From NCBI GenBank assembly GCA_030950285.1, contig JAUZRR010000021.1, forward strand, positions 1-64,000: a stretch of 64,000 nt of DNA, in the 5' to 3' direction. This document shows positions 24,931 through 32,509 of this stretch, piece after piece (the stretch's first letter is position 1; the number at the start of each line of letters is the position of its first letter). Made by a program: the position numbers and the translations under genes. This stretch comes from Planctomycetota bacterium. Its GTDB lineage: Bacteria; Planctomycetota; Phycisphaerae; Phycisphaerales; UBA1924. The notes beneath the pieces are model-generated. The model was not told the origin of the DNA. It ran no database searches and saw only the letters and a program-made list of their open reading frames with translations.

Positions 24931-25806
24931 TTATGGCCGAAGGAAATGCCCTCCACATGTGGCATCAATCCAAGACACAAACGTCTTCACCTCATCAGGG
25001 CCAGGATTGCCATACTGCGCACCGAAGCAATTCCACTCGCCGTTGATCTGTCCGTGAATAGGGGCCGGAACACCTACCCAGTTTTCCATCTGGTCAACTT
25101 CACCACCAGGGAACATGCCTCTGTACTTCTGCGGAATCCGATGATGGACATGGTGGCCCGCAGAAAACTTGCGTCCACCCGTTTCAAACACACTGATGAA
25201 GAGCTTACGATAACCGGGACAGTTATGCACCCACACCCCGCGCTCACCGATGTAGTACGTTGGCGAGCCGGGGATCGACAGATTATACACCGGCACACGC
25301 TCGCCGTCGTAGACGATCGAGACGACTTCGGCCGGGCCGGTGAGTGTCGAGAGCTGATCGCCCGGCTGCAGGGCATCGGCCCGCGTCCACTCGCCCGTCG
25401 TGGCGTCGTGGAACGGGTGCTCGTCCGTCGTGTTTATGAGCTCGGCAGCCCCGTCCACATGGCGAACAGTGAGTTTTAGCAGCGACGCCTCGCCGATCAC
25501 GATCAGGTTCGAGACCTCGCCGGAACGGGCATCGGAGACACTCGTGTCATCCGGTGCCGCAAACACCATCGCGCCAGAATCAACCTCAGAGATCGGCACC
25601 GCACCGGCCGGCGTCCACACGAGCGTCGCCGCCGTGAAACAACCGCACGCAATCTTCGGCTTGCGCCTCACAAACTTCAGCGCCTTCTCCGCCAACCACA
25701 GCGTCGGCCCACCCACAGCGCGCAGGATTGGTCGCCCGTAGGACTGCGCGTAGTACTTGGAAGTCTTCCATGCGCCCGAACTAAGTTTGCGTAAATTGAC
25801 GGCCAC
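24931..25806 (-). CDS. orphan polymorphic-toxin C-terminus: HINT protease domain plus HNH-like nuclease
   Basis: From a GTG at 25806 there are 291 residues; the frame is open to 26004 but there it crosses a palindromic repeat. Residues about 56-196 form a pretoxin HINT (intein-like) domain: CFTAATLVWTPAGAVPISEV at its N-end, NTTDEHPFHD as the His block, and GVWVHNC at its C-end, which should self-cleave and release what follows. The last 95 residues hold HHVHHRIPQKYRGMFPGG, MENWVGVP and IHGQINGEW, an HxxHH-type pattern as in HNH/EndoVII-fold toxins. The usual long N-terminal delivery region is missing, so this is a detached or truncated toxin tip. Confidence 0.72.
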   Translation of the reverse strand: MAVNLRKLSSGAWKTSKYYAQSYGRPILRAVGGPTLWLAEKALKFVRRKPKIACGCFTAATLVWTPAGAVPISEVDSGAMVFAAPDDTSVSDARSGEVSNLIVIGEASLLKLTVRHVDGAAELINTTDEHPFHDATTGEWTRADALQPGDQLSTLTGPAEVVSIVYDGERVPVYNLSIPGSPTYYIGERGVWVHNCPGYRKLFISVFETGGRKFSAGHHVHHRIPQKYRGMFPGGEVDQMENWVGVPAPIHGQINGEWNCFGAQYGNPGPDEVKTFVSWIDATCGGHFLRP

Positions 25807-25924
25807 TCTCCACTCTGGCTCCCCGCCCCCTATTGATTTTGCTGCCCCCACTCTTCTTGTTTCAAGTACAACTGTACACCACGAACAATAGTATCGGCAG
25901 TGATCTCTCGGGCCACAATGAGCG

Positions 25925-26005
25925 GGTGCCATGGCCATGGCTCTGCATGGCCATGATCGGAGCCCACCCCTCGTCATGGCCACCCAAAGCTGTGGCCATG
26001 GCACC
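25925..26005. repeat. paired palindrome (cruciform-like)
   Basis: A 13-base perfect inverted repeat GGTGCCATGGCCA / TGGCCATGGCACC (25925-25937 and 25993-26005) encloses further internal hairpins (CATGGCTCTGCATGGCCATG; ATGGCCAC/GTGGCCAT). It lies between the toxin and lpxB and resembles the element at 28945-29017. Confidence 0.8.
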
Positions 26006-26046
26006 CTGCCTGAAATGCCCCACCCCGGCGCCCCCCCCCAAAAACC

Positions 26047-27324
26047 TCACCCCCTCGCCCCGAGCCCGAGCCTTTCCAGAATCGCCCTCGCCGCGTCCTG
26101 CCCGGCGTGGAGGCCCTGAAACTTCTCCACGATCCGCCCCAGCTCGCCCCGCTGCCGCGACGCGATCTCGGGGTTGTCGATCAGCCGCATCGCCTGCTCG
26201 ACCATCGGCTCGTGCCCGCCGAAGTGAGGCACCATCTCGGGCACGATCTCCCGCCCGGCGATCAGGTTGGGCAGCGTCAGAAACTCCGTCGAGAGCACCC
26301 ACCGCGCCAGCAACATATAGAGCAACGGGCTCGCCTTATACACGATGATCATCGGCCGCTGGTGCCGGGCGATCTGCAGCGTCACCGTCCCGCTCACCAC
26401 CAGCGCCAGCCCGCTCCACCGCACCACCGCGTCGGTCTGCCCCACAACCACAGTCAGCGACTCAGGCCACCCCCCCCCACCACCCCCACCACCCCCACCC
26501 CCCGTGGCACCGGCTTCCAGCCGGTGTGCCCCCCCACCGGCATTCCCCCGGATCCGCTCGGCGACCGCCTCGGTCGTCGCCGCGACCACCCCGCTCGCCC
26601 CCGGGCACCGACGATGAATCTCGCGGTAGGCGTCGAGCAACAGCGGCCAGTTGCGGGCGATCTCGGCCGGCCTCGAACCGGGCAAGAGCGCAATCCGAGG
26701 CTCACCCCCCCCACCATCAGGGAACGCCTTGCCCTGCTCGTCCAGCTCGGCCGTGTCGATGTGCTCGTCAAACAGCGGGTGCCCGATGAAGGTTGCCGGG
26801 ATACCCCGCTCCTTGAACCACGCCTCCTCAAAGGGCAGCAGGCAGAGCACGCCGTCGGTCAGCCGCCGCAGCTTGCGGATCCGCCAGCCGCCCCACGCCC
26901 AGATCTGCGGCGCCACCAGGTGCAGCACCTCGACGCCCTGCCTCTTGGCGATCTTGCAGATCGGGAAGTTGGCGGCGGGCGAATCGACCGGCACGTGCAG
27001 CCGCACCTCGGGATGACTGCGCAGCCACCGGCGGACCCGGGTGTTGATCCGCTTGTGCTCGCGGACCTTGGCGAGCCCGGGCAGGCCCATCACCGCGTCG
27101 TCGCCCGTGCGTTCGATCAGCTCGGCCCCGGCGGCTTCCATCTCCGGCCCGCCCCAGGCAAAGATCGGAAGGTCGGGCACCAGCCGCTTGAGCTCGGCGA
27201 TCACCGCCGCGGCGTGGTCGTCGCCGCTGGGCTCAAAGGCCGTGAACAGCACCGCCGGCAGCGGGCCCTTGCCGCCATCGGACGCAGGAACAGAGGCACG
27301 GGTTGGGCTTGAATCGGCCGACAT
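26047..27324 (-). CDS. lpxB: lipid-A-disaccharide synthase
   Basis: LpxB joins lipid X and UDP-diacylglucosamine into the lipid A disaccharide; the organism therefore probably makes lipid A. Blocks: LFTAFEPSGDDHAAAVIAEL near residue 26, FAWGGPEMEAAGAELI, VMGLPGLAKV, VDSPAANFPICKIAKRQG, HLVAPQIWAWGGWRIRKLRR, PFEEAWFKERGIPATFIGHP, ALLPGSRPAEIARNWPLLLD, and VVSGTVTLQIARHQRPMIIVYK. A palindromic repeat plus a poly-Gly run is inserted in frame at residues about 267-287 (HRLEAGATGGGG), in a place where the family has a loop. It is divergent from rsmB. Confidence 0.93.
   Translation of the reverse strand: MSADSSPTRASVPASDGGKGPLPAVLFTAFEPSGDDHAAAVIAELKRLVPDLPIFAWGGPEMEAAGAELIERTGDDAVMGLPGLAKVREHKRINTRVRRWLRSHPEVRLHVPVDSPAANFPICKIAKRQGVEVLHLVAPQIWAWGGWRIRKLRRLTDGVLCLLPFEEAWFKERGIPATFIGHPLFDEHIDTAELDEQGKAFPDGGGGEPRIALLPGSRPAEIARNWPLLLDAYREIHRRCPGASGVVAATTEAVAERIRGNAGGGAHRLEAGATGGGGGGGGGGGWPESLTVVVGQTDAVVRWSGLALVVSGTVTLQIARHQRPMIIVYKASPLLYMLLARWVLSTEFLTLPNLIAGREIVPEMVPHFGGHEPMVEQAMRLIDNPEIASRQRGELGRIVEKFQGLHAGQDAARAILERLGLGARG
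26466..26526. repeat. C-rich microsatellite plus 19-base palindrome inside lpxB
   Basis: A run of CCCCCACCA-type units (26466-26502) is followed by the palindrome CACCGGCTTCCAGCCGGTG (26508-26526; 8-bp stem, TCC loop). On the coding strand they give HRLEAGAT and then eleven glycines. The same palindrome is at 28351-28369 and 30161-30179. Confidence 0.85.
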
Positions 27325-27436
27325 GGGCAGGACTCAACACGCCCACAGCCGCGATGTCAAATCCCACAACCCCCGACACGGCCAAGTCACAAGAACTTGC
27401 CGCGAGATCGGGCGGCCACCCTTCTACACTCCGCCC

Positions 27437-28921
27437 GTGCCACCACCCAACCGCCAACCCTCCCGCCGACCCAACACCCGCCGCCCCGCACCGCCCCGCA
27501 CCCCCACCCGTCGAGGCTCGTGCAACCCCGCCCGGGCGCTGGTGATGGACCGCCTGACCATCGAGTGCGAGCGCTACCCCGACTTCAGCCTCGACCCGCT
27601 CATCCCCCACGCCCCCCAAAACGGCTCAGGGCTCTCCGAGCGCGACGCCGCCCTGGCCCACGCGCTCTACGACACGGCCGTCCGCCGCGCCATCACCATC
27701 AGCCGCCTGGCCGGGGGGTTCCTCAAGCAGCCGTGGCACGGGCTCGAGCCCTCGGTGCAGGCCCCGCTGCTGGTCGGGGCGACCCAGTTCCTGTTCTTTG
27801 ACCGCGTCCCCACCCACGCCGCGATCGACGAGGCGGTGGAGTGGACCAAGCACGCCTCGGGCAAAGGCTCGTCGGGGCTGGTCAATGCGGTGCTCCGCCG
27901 CATCGCCGGGCTGGTCTCGCGTGATGCTGACGGCACGCCGCAGCGCCGCCCGGCGTGGACCAACAGCCGCGATCAACTCCCGCTCGCCGACGGCCGTGCC
28001 CTGGTGCTGACCGCTCCGGTCCTGCCCGGCGAAGAGCTCTCCTGCGCGGCCGTCGCGACCGGCATCCCCAAATGGCAGGTCGATCGCTGGGCCGATGAGT
28101 TCGGTGCCGACGACGCGATCCATATCGCCTGGCACACCATCGCCACCGGGCCGACGATCCTGCACACCCCCACCACCCCGAGCGGCATCCCCGAGTCTTC
28201 CTCCCTCGCCCCCCACGACTCTCCCGCCCACCGGGTGTTCGTCGGGCCGAGAGCCGGGCTTGCCGGGCTGCTCGCCGAGCACCCCGACGTCTGGGTGCAG
28301 GACCCGACCGCCTCGGCCGCGATCGGGCTGCTCGCCCCCACCACCCGTGGCACCGGCTTCCAGCCGGTGTCCCCTCCCGCCCGCATCGTCGATCTCTGCG
28401 CCGGCCGGGGCACCAAGACCCGCCAGTTGCTCGTGAAGTATCCCGACGCCGAGGTGATCGCCTGCGAGGTCAACCAGGACCGGCTTGAGGACCTCCACAA
28501 GCTCGCGCGGGAGTTCCCGGGGAGGGTGCGCGTCTGCCGCCCGGAGCAAGTTGCCGAGGAGCTGGCCGGCGCGTGCGACGTGGTCGTCGTCGATGTCCCG
28601 TGCAGCAACAGCGGCGTGCTCGCTCGCCGGGTCGAGGCCCGCCACCGCTGCAGCCAGCAGCAGGTCAAACGGCTCAACGAACAGCAGCAGGAGATCCTCA
28701 CGCTCGCCCGGGGGTTGCTTGCTCCGGGCGGTCGGCTGCTCTATTCGACGTGCAGCCTCGAGCACGCCGAGAACGCCGAGATGGCAGGCTGGGCGACCCG
28801 GGCGCTGGGGCTGACCCTCGAGCGCGAGCTGCTCACCCTCCCTTCCGGCGGCCCGGGGTGTGCGCCGAGCGAGTACCACGACGGCGGGTACGCCGCGGTG
28901 CTGCGTTCCTCCGGCGGCTAG
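27437..28921 (+). CDS. rsmB: 16S rRNA (cytosine-C5) methyltransferase, RsmB/NSUN type
   Basis: From GTG at 27437 the protein has 494 residues; the family motif NPARALVMDRLTI lies just before the first ATG, so an upstream start is needed. The N-terminal NusB-like domain is at about residues 30-160 (LSERDAALAHALYDTAVRR, SSGLVNAVLRRI). The Rossmann domain binds SAM with VDLCAGRGTKTRQLL, and carries both conserved cysteines: VVDVPCSNSGVLARR and LYSTCSLEHAENAEM. A palindromic repeat is inserted in frame at about residue 305 (RGTGFQPVS), between strands near the SAM motif. The target is presumed to be C967 of 16S rRNA by homology. Confidence 0.88.
   Translation: MPPPNRQPSRRPNTRRPAPPRTPTRRGSCNPARALVMDRLTIECERYPDFSLDPLIPHAPQNGSGLSERDAALAHALYDTAVRRAITISRLAGGFLKQPWHGLEPSVQAPLLVGATQFLFFDRVPTHAAIDEAVEWTKHASGKGSSGLVNAVLRRIAGLVSRDADGTPQRRPAWTNSRDQLPLADGRALVLTAPVLPGEELSCAAVATGIPKWQVDRWADEFGADDAIHIAWHTIATGPTILHTPTTPSGIPESSSLAPHDSPAHRVFVGPRAGLAGLLAEHPDVWVQDPTASAAIGLLAPTTRGTGFQPVSPPARIVDLCAGRGTKTRQLLVKYPDAEVIACEVNQDRLEDLHKLAREFPGRVRVCRPEQVAEELAGACDVVVVDVPCSNSGVLARRVEARHRCSQQQVKRLNEQQQEILTLARGLLAPGGRLLYSTCSLEHAENAEMAGWATRALGLTLERELLTLPSGGPGCAPSEYHDGGYAAVLRSSGG
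28351..28369. repeat. 19-base palindrome inside rsmB
   Basis: CACCGGCTTCCAGCCGGTG preceded by CGTGG, identical to the copies in lpxB and the tolQ-like gene but read here on the opposite coding sense, giving GTGFQPV instead of HRLEAGAT. Confidence 0.85.
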
Positions 28922-28944
28922 AGCAGTTGCCGCATGCATGTGTT

Positions 28945-29017
28945 GTGTGCCACGGCTCTGCGAGCCGTGCCTGACAGCATCCGTCGCGCCTGCACGGCCA
29001 GGATGGCCGTGGCACAC
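28945..29017. repeat. paired palindrome (cruciform-like) between rsmB and the PTS gene
   Basis: An outer perfect 11-base inverted repeat GTGTGCCACGG / CCGTGGCACAC encloses two 8-bp-stem hairpins, CACGGCTCTGCGAGCCGTG and CACGGCCAGGATGGCCGTG. The 28922-29148 gap otherwise holds nothing I recognise. Confidence 0.85.
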
Positions 29018-29148
29018 GAGACCAGATACCCACCCTTGTTCCAGACCACACGGCTCCGGGGCGGGGATACACTCCCCACCCCATCGGTCAGGAGCCCTCA
29101 CGCCGAGGACCCCGCAGGGGGTGACACCGCCCAAGGCCCGGAGGACGC

Positions 29149-29610
29149 ATGAACCTTCTCGAAATCCTCAGTTGCAACTGCGTCAAGGCTCCGCTTCTTG
29201 CGACCGACAAGCGCGGCGTGATCAACGAGCTGGTTGATGTGCTCGCCGCGGCCGGCCGGGTCGCCGACACCGACGCGCTCAAGGAGGCGGTCTGGACCCG
29301 CGAGCAGACCCGGACCACGGGGATCGGGCACGGGCTGGCGATCCCGCACGGCAAGTGCCCGGGGATGACCTCGCTGGCGATGGCGATCGGCAAGCCGGCC
29401 GAGCCGATGGATTTCGAGGCAATCGACGGCCAGCCGGTGAGTCTGGTCGTGCTGCTGGCCAGCCCGCCGGACCGCACCAGCGACCACATCCAGGCGCTGG
29501 CCCGGATCAGCCGGCTGATGACGATGGACGCCTTCCGCGACAGCATGTACAACGCCGAGTCGGCCGAGCGGATCTGGGAGCTTCTCGAGCAGGAAGAGAC
29601 CGCCCGGTAG
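29149..29610 (+). CDS. PTS EIIA (PtsN/fructose-mannitol type) domain protein
   Basis: The 153-residue single-domain protein has the EIIA fold: ALKEAVWTREQTRTTGIGHG, then the phosphorylation site GLAIPHGKCPGM (His near residue 67), and VVLLASPPDRTSDHIQALARI. A stand-alone EIIA without permease domains suggests a regulatory phosphocarrier of the PtsN kind rather than sugar uptake. No ptsI or ptsH is nearby. The gene is flanked by palindromic repeats on both sides. Confidence 0.9.
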   Translation: MNLLEILSCNCVKAPLLATDKRGVINELVDVLAAAGRVADTDALKEAVWTREQTRTTGIGHGLAIPHGKCPGMTSLAMAIGKPAEPMDFEAIDGQPVSLVVLLASPPDRTSDHIQALARISRLMTMDAFRDSMYNAESAERIWELLEQEETAR

Positions 29611-29655
29611 CATACTTTGCCTCATTGAGTTTCTTCTTGGTCGGTTGGATGGTGT

Positions 29656-29727
29656 CCCCTCGCTTGCGCGAGGGGCTCTATTTTGAGCACGTTGAGTCCC
29701 TGTAGAGCCCCTCGCGCAAGCGAGGGG
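29656..29727. repeat. paired REP-like palindrome, copy E
   Basis: The arms are at 29656-29675 and 29708-29727. The right arm reads GTAG, AG, then CCCCTCGCGCAAGCGAGGGG on the plus strand. The copy lies in the 155-base gap between the convergent PTS and TolQ-like genes, which holds nothing else. Confidence 0.88.
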
Positions 29728-29765
29728 GCATGCCGGAAGATGCTACCGAGCTTCGTTCACGGCGT

Positions 29766-30446
29766 TCACGGCTCGGAGAGCCGTGCCCCCGCCCGGACCA
29801 CCAGCCCCAGCCCGAACGCGTCCAGCCGACCGAGGCACCGGTCGGCCTTGGCCCGGAAGACCGAGTACGGAAAGAGCGTCACCAGCGCGATAATCAGCCC
29901 CAGGGCCGTGGTCAGCAACGCCTCGGCGATCCCCGACGCCACCGCCGAGGGGTCCGACACCGGGCCCTGCGTCCCCAGCAGCCGGAAGCTCTGGATAATC
30001 CCCGTCACCGTGCCGAGGATCCCCAGCATCGGGGCCGCGGTGATGATCGCACTCAGCGTCGCGGCAAACCGCTCGACCTCGCCCCGGATCGTCTCGACCG
30101 CCTGGGCCACATCCGCCAGCCCGATATCGGGCACGCCGGACGGCCCCCCCTCACTCGTGGCACCGGCTTCCAGCCGGTGTCCCCCCCCACCATCATCCAG
30201 CAACAGCCTCGCAAACTTCCCGACAACACTCCGTGTCCGGGCCGCCTCCCGCAACGCCGCCCACTCCCCCCGCCGGGCAAGCCCCGACAACCGACCGATC
30301 GCCCGCGTCGTCCGCGACTCGCCCTGCCAGAACCAGTAGAAGAACCGCTCGGCACACAGCGTGACCGAGAGCAGACTCACCGCCAGCAGGGGGTACATGA
30401 CCCAGCCCCCGGCCGCGAACAGTTGGAATGGTGCAGAGCCCGGCAT
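29766..30446 (-). CDS. MotA/TolQ/ExbB proton channel family protein
   Basis: The start is ATG at 30446 (MPGSAPFQLFAAGGWVMYPL); the frame further up is not protein-like. The 226-residue inner-membrane protein has three segments: VMYPLLAVSLLSVTLCAERF, IITAAPMLGILGTVTGIIQSF (the conserved TolQ/ExbB helix) and ALLTTALGLIIALVTLFPYSVF. With an ExbD/TolR partner it would use proton flow to drive an envelope machine; no partner gene is adjacent. A palindromic repeat is inserted in frame at about residues 90-96 (HRLEAGAT), and the C-terminal codons and stop lie in another hairpin (CACGGCTCGGAGAGCCGTG, 29767-29785). Confidence 0.88.
   Translation of the reverse strand: MPGSAPFQLFAAGGWVMYPLLAVSLLSVTLCAERFFYWFWQGESRTTRAIGRLSGLARRGEWAALREAARTRSVVGKFARLLLDDGGGGHRLEAGATSEGGPSGVPDIGLADVAQAVETIRGEVERFAATLSAIITAAPMLGILGTVTGIIQSFRLLGTQGPVSDPSAVASGIAEALLTTALGLIIALVTLFPYSVFRAKADRCLGRLDAFGLGLVVRAGARLSEP
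30161..30179. repeat. 19-base palindrome inside the tolQ-like gene
   Basis: CACCGGCTTCCAGCCGGTG, third identical copy, in the cytoplasmic loop region of the protein (HRLEAGAT). Confidence 0.85.
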
Positions 30447-30735
30447 CAGGGCGGATGGTACCCGATCGGGAAGGCCCGGTGCTCGTGCGTATTGGTGTTG
30501 TTGGCAAGGTGATCCAGGCGATCGCGTCGGTCGACGTGCCCACCGTCTCGCCGGGCTCGTACACGGTCCTGCACTGGGGCTCAAAACCCGGGGAGGGCAC
30601 GATCCCGCGGGGCGCGACAGACAACGGCGGATCGACAACCTCCGGCTGGTTGATCGGGCCGGCGCCCAGTGCGAGTGCCGCTGCGGTGACCGCTCCAAGA
30701 CCCAAAACAATGCCCGGGCATGTATTCGTTTTCGT
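30193..30735 (-). CDS. doubtful small exported protein frame without a standard start
   Basis: On the minus strand AAGGAGG at 30741-30747 is followed after 5 bases by ACG AAA ACG AAT and then a good signal-peptide-like stretch (CPGIVLGLGAVTAAALALGAG) and a proline-rich segment (INQPEVVDPPLSVAPRGIVP). The first codon is ACG where ATG would be expected. The frame has no stop before the tolQ-like gene and overlaps it to 30193 in another frame, so the 3' part is not credible. It may be a decayed gene for a secreted protein. An alternative reading on the plus strand (from 30458) is no better. Confidence 0.25.
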   Translation of the reverse strand, partial: TKTNTCPGIVLGLGAVTAAALALGAGPINQPEVVDPPLSVAPRGIVPSPGFEPQCRTVYEPGETVGTSTDAIAWITLPTTPIRTSTGPSRSGTIRPDAGLCTIPTVRGRGLGHVPPAGGESALGHAVCRAVLLLVLAGRVADDAGDRSVVGACPAGGVGGVAGGGPDTECCREVCEAVAG

Positions 30736-30761
30736 TGAAACCTCCTTCGCGTCATCCCTCC

Positions 30762-30783
30762 ATCCGCGAGGCGGCTCGCGGAT
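30762..30783 (-). terminator. hairpin just after the esterase gene
   Basis: A 9-bp perfect stem (ATCCGCGAG / CTCGCGGAT, 4-base loop) lies 2 bases past the esterase stop on the minus strand. There is no U tract, so it may stabilise the mRNA end rather than terminate. Confidence 0.45.
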
Positions 30784-30785
30784 TC

Positions 30786-31823
30786 TCAGCAGCCCGAGGC
30801 CCACGCATTCAGGAACGCGAGGACGTCCTGGGTGTTGATCTCACCATCGCCGTTGAAATCGGCGACCGATTCGCCCGCAGCCCAGGCGTTGAGAAACGCG
30901 ATGACGTCCTGGGTGTTGCTGGTGCCGTCGTTGTTGAAATCGGCGAGACAGGGCTTGGGATGGTCGAGCAACCACTCGATGACCAGCGGCGAGAACGAGG
31001 CCGAGAGGTTGGGCACGTGCGCGCCGTCGACGATGGTCCAGAGCTCGGCCGAGCCGCCCGCGTCGCAGTCCTGCGGGTAGGTCGTCACGAGGGTCTCGTC
31101 GCCGGGGAGTGTGCGGTCGAGGTCGAGGGGTGGTGATGAGTCGTCGGGCACGAGTGCGCACCCGTTGCTGGCGGCCCATGACTCGACGGTCTCGATCGCG
31201 CCGGGGTAGCGGTTGCCGTTGATAAACCCGCCGTTGTAGCGGATGGTCGTGTCGGCGGTGCCGTGGATCTGGAGCATGTGCACGGTCGTCGCGGGGTTGC
31301 AATCGTTGGGGTCGTTGTGTGTCGCGCCGGCGAGGCTTGCGAACGAGGCGACCACGTCGGCGTGGTCGCAGGCGAATCGGTTGGCCATGAACCCGCCGTT
31401 GGAGTGGCCGATGATGCTGACCGATCGGGGCGCGACGTTGCACTCGGCTTTGATCGCGTTGATGAGGTCGAGGAGGTATGTCGAGTCATCGACGCTGGAG
31501 TTCGAGAAGTTGCAGCAGGCGTCGGTGGCGTTCCAGAAGCGGTTGCCGAAGTTGTCGATGGTGCCGTTGGGGATCGCGAGCATGAAGCCGAGGGACTCCT
31601 GGTGGTTGCGGAAGCGGAAGTAGGACTCCTGGATCGGGCCCGACGCCCCGTAGCCGTGGAGCATGACGATCAGCGGCATGGGGGTATTCTCGTCGTAGGT
31701 CGAGGGGAGGTAGACCGGGACGTCACCCCGGCCGACGTCGACGAACTTGGTGGACTGGGCGCCGGCGTGGATTGCGAACGCCGCGACGAGAGCGAGCGTG
31801 AACAGATGGTGGGTGCGGGGCAT
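30786..31823 (-). CDS. secreted PHB-depolymerase/feruloyl-type esterase with dockerin anchor
   Basis: The 345-residue protein begins with a signal peptide (HLFTLALVAAFAIHAGAQ). The catalytic domain is an alpha/beta hydrolase of the LpqC/esterase-PHB family: PMPLIVMLHGYGASG (oxyanion region), the nucleophile elbow IIGHSNGGFMANRF, a His in VDGAHVPNLS, and LQIHGTADTTIRYNGG holding the acid residue. The last 55 residues are two dockerin-type loops, ADFNNDGTSNTQDVIAFLN and ADFNGDGEINTQDVLAFLN, ending AWASGC, the Gly-Cys ending seen in Phycisphaerales dockerin-anchored proteins. It probably cleaves polyester or carbohydrate esters outside the cell. Confidence 0.9.
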   Translation of the reverse strand: MPRTHHLFTLALVAAFAIHAGAQSTKFVDVGRGDVPVYLPSTYDENTPMPLIVMLHGYGASGPIQESYFRFRNHQESLGFMLAIPNGTIDNFGNRFWNATDACCNFSNSSVDDSTYLLDLINAIKAECNVAPRSVSIIGHSNGGFMANRFACDHADVVASFASLAGATHNDPNDCNPATTVHMLQIHGTADTTIRYNGGFINGNRYPGAIETVESWAASNGCALVPDDSSPPLDLDRTLPGDETLVTTYPQDCDAGGSAELWTIVDGAHVPNLSASFSPLVIEWLLDHPKPCLADFNNDGTSNTQDVIAFLNAWAAGESVADFNGDGEINTQDVLAFLNAWASGC

Positions 31824-31907
31824 GGCGTTCCTCGGTGTGCGTGGTGGATGTCACCTCAGCCTAGCCGAATCGAGCCGAAGGTCCAAACGCGGAGGGAGGA
31901 TTGATGC

Positions 31908-32509
31908 TCAACCGGGCGTCAGTGCGGCAAATCGGTGAACCTCTTTCCAGACCGAATCGCCGCGGAGACTGCTGTTGTGGTCTTCTTCGATGATGACCGG
32001 GCCGTCAAAGCGTTCGACGACCCAGATGCCGTAGGGAAAGGAAGACGCGACCGGCGGATCGTCGGGCCCGACATCACGGCCTGGTATGTGCGCGAGCCGA
32101 AGCGGAGCACGACCGCGTTGCCGCGACGGAAGACCGACGAGGCCGCCTCGCCGTTGTTGTAGGCGGACTCGCCGGTAAAACGGGCAAGGACCATGTAGCG
32201 GTCAAAGTCGATCTCCGGCGGCATGACCCGGCCCCGGCGGGAGCGGTCGGCGAGGTCGCCGCGGTGCAGTGCCCAGAGCGTGGTCCACGTTTCCCGGTCG
32301 GTGATGCGGCGGAAGCTGGGGGTGCTGATGTTGCTGAACGGCCCGACCCATTGCACGGCCGGGCGTCGTGCTTCGGGCGGGGCCGGGAAGCGTCCGCAAC
32401 GCGTCAGGCGCGGTCCGCCGCAGCGTCCCCCACCCCTCCCACCCCCCACAGTCCACAGGGCCTCCCGCCCCCCCCCCACCGCCGCCAGCCCCCTATCCTC
32501 GCGGCCCAT
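31908..32509 (-). pseudogene. PrcB-C-like protein gene with an apparent frameshift
   Basis: In the first frame (codons from 32509 down to about 32085) the sequence gives WVGPFSNISTPSFRRITDRE, TWTTLWALHRG, PPEIDFDRYMVLARFTGESA and NAVVLRFGSRTYQ, the pattern of PrcB C-terminal-like proteins. From about 32085 good coding continues one frame over: DVGPDDPPVASSFPYGIWVV, FDGPVIIEEDHNSSLRG, ending with a stop at 31908. The change equals loss of one base (a -1 shift) between about 32070 and 32095. It is either a broken gene or a sequence error. The true start is uncertain; GTG at 32356 is possible. The function is unknown. Confidence 0.65.
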
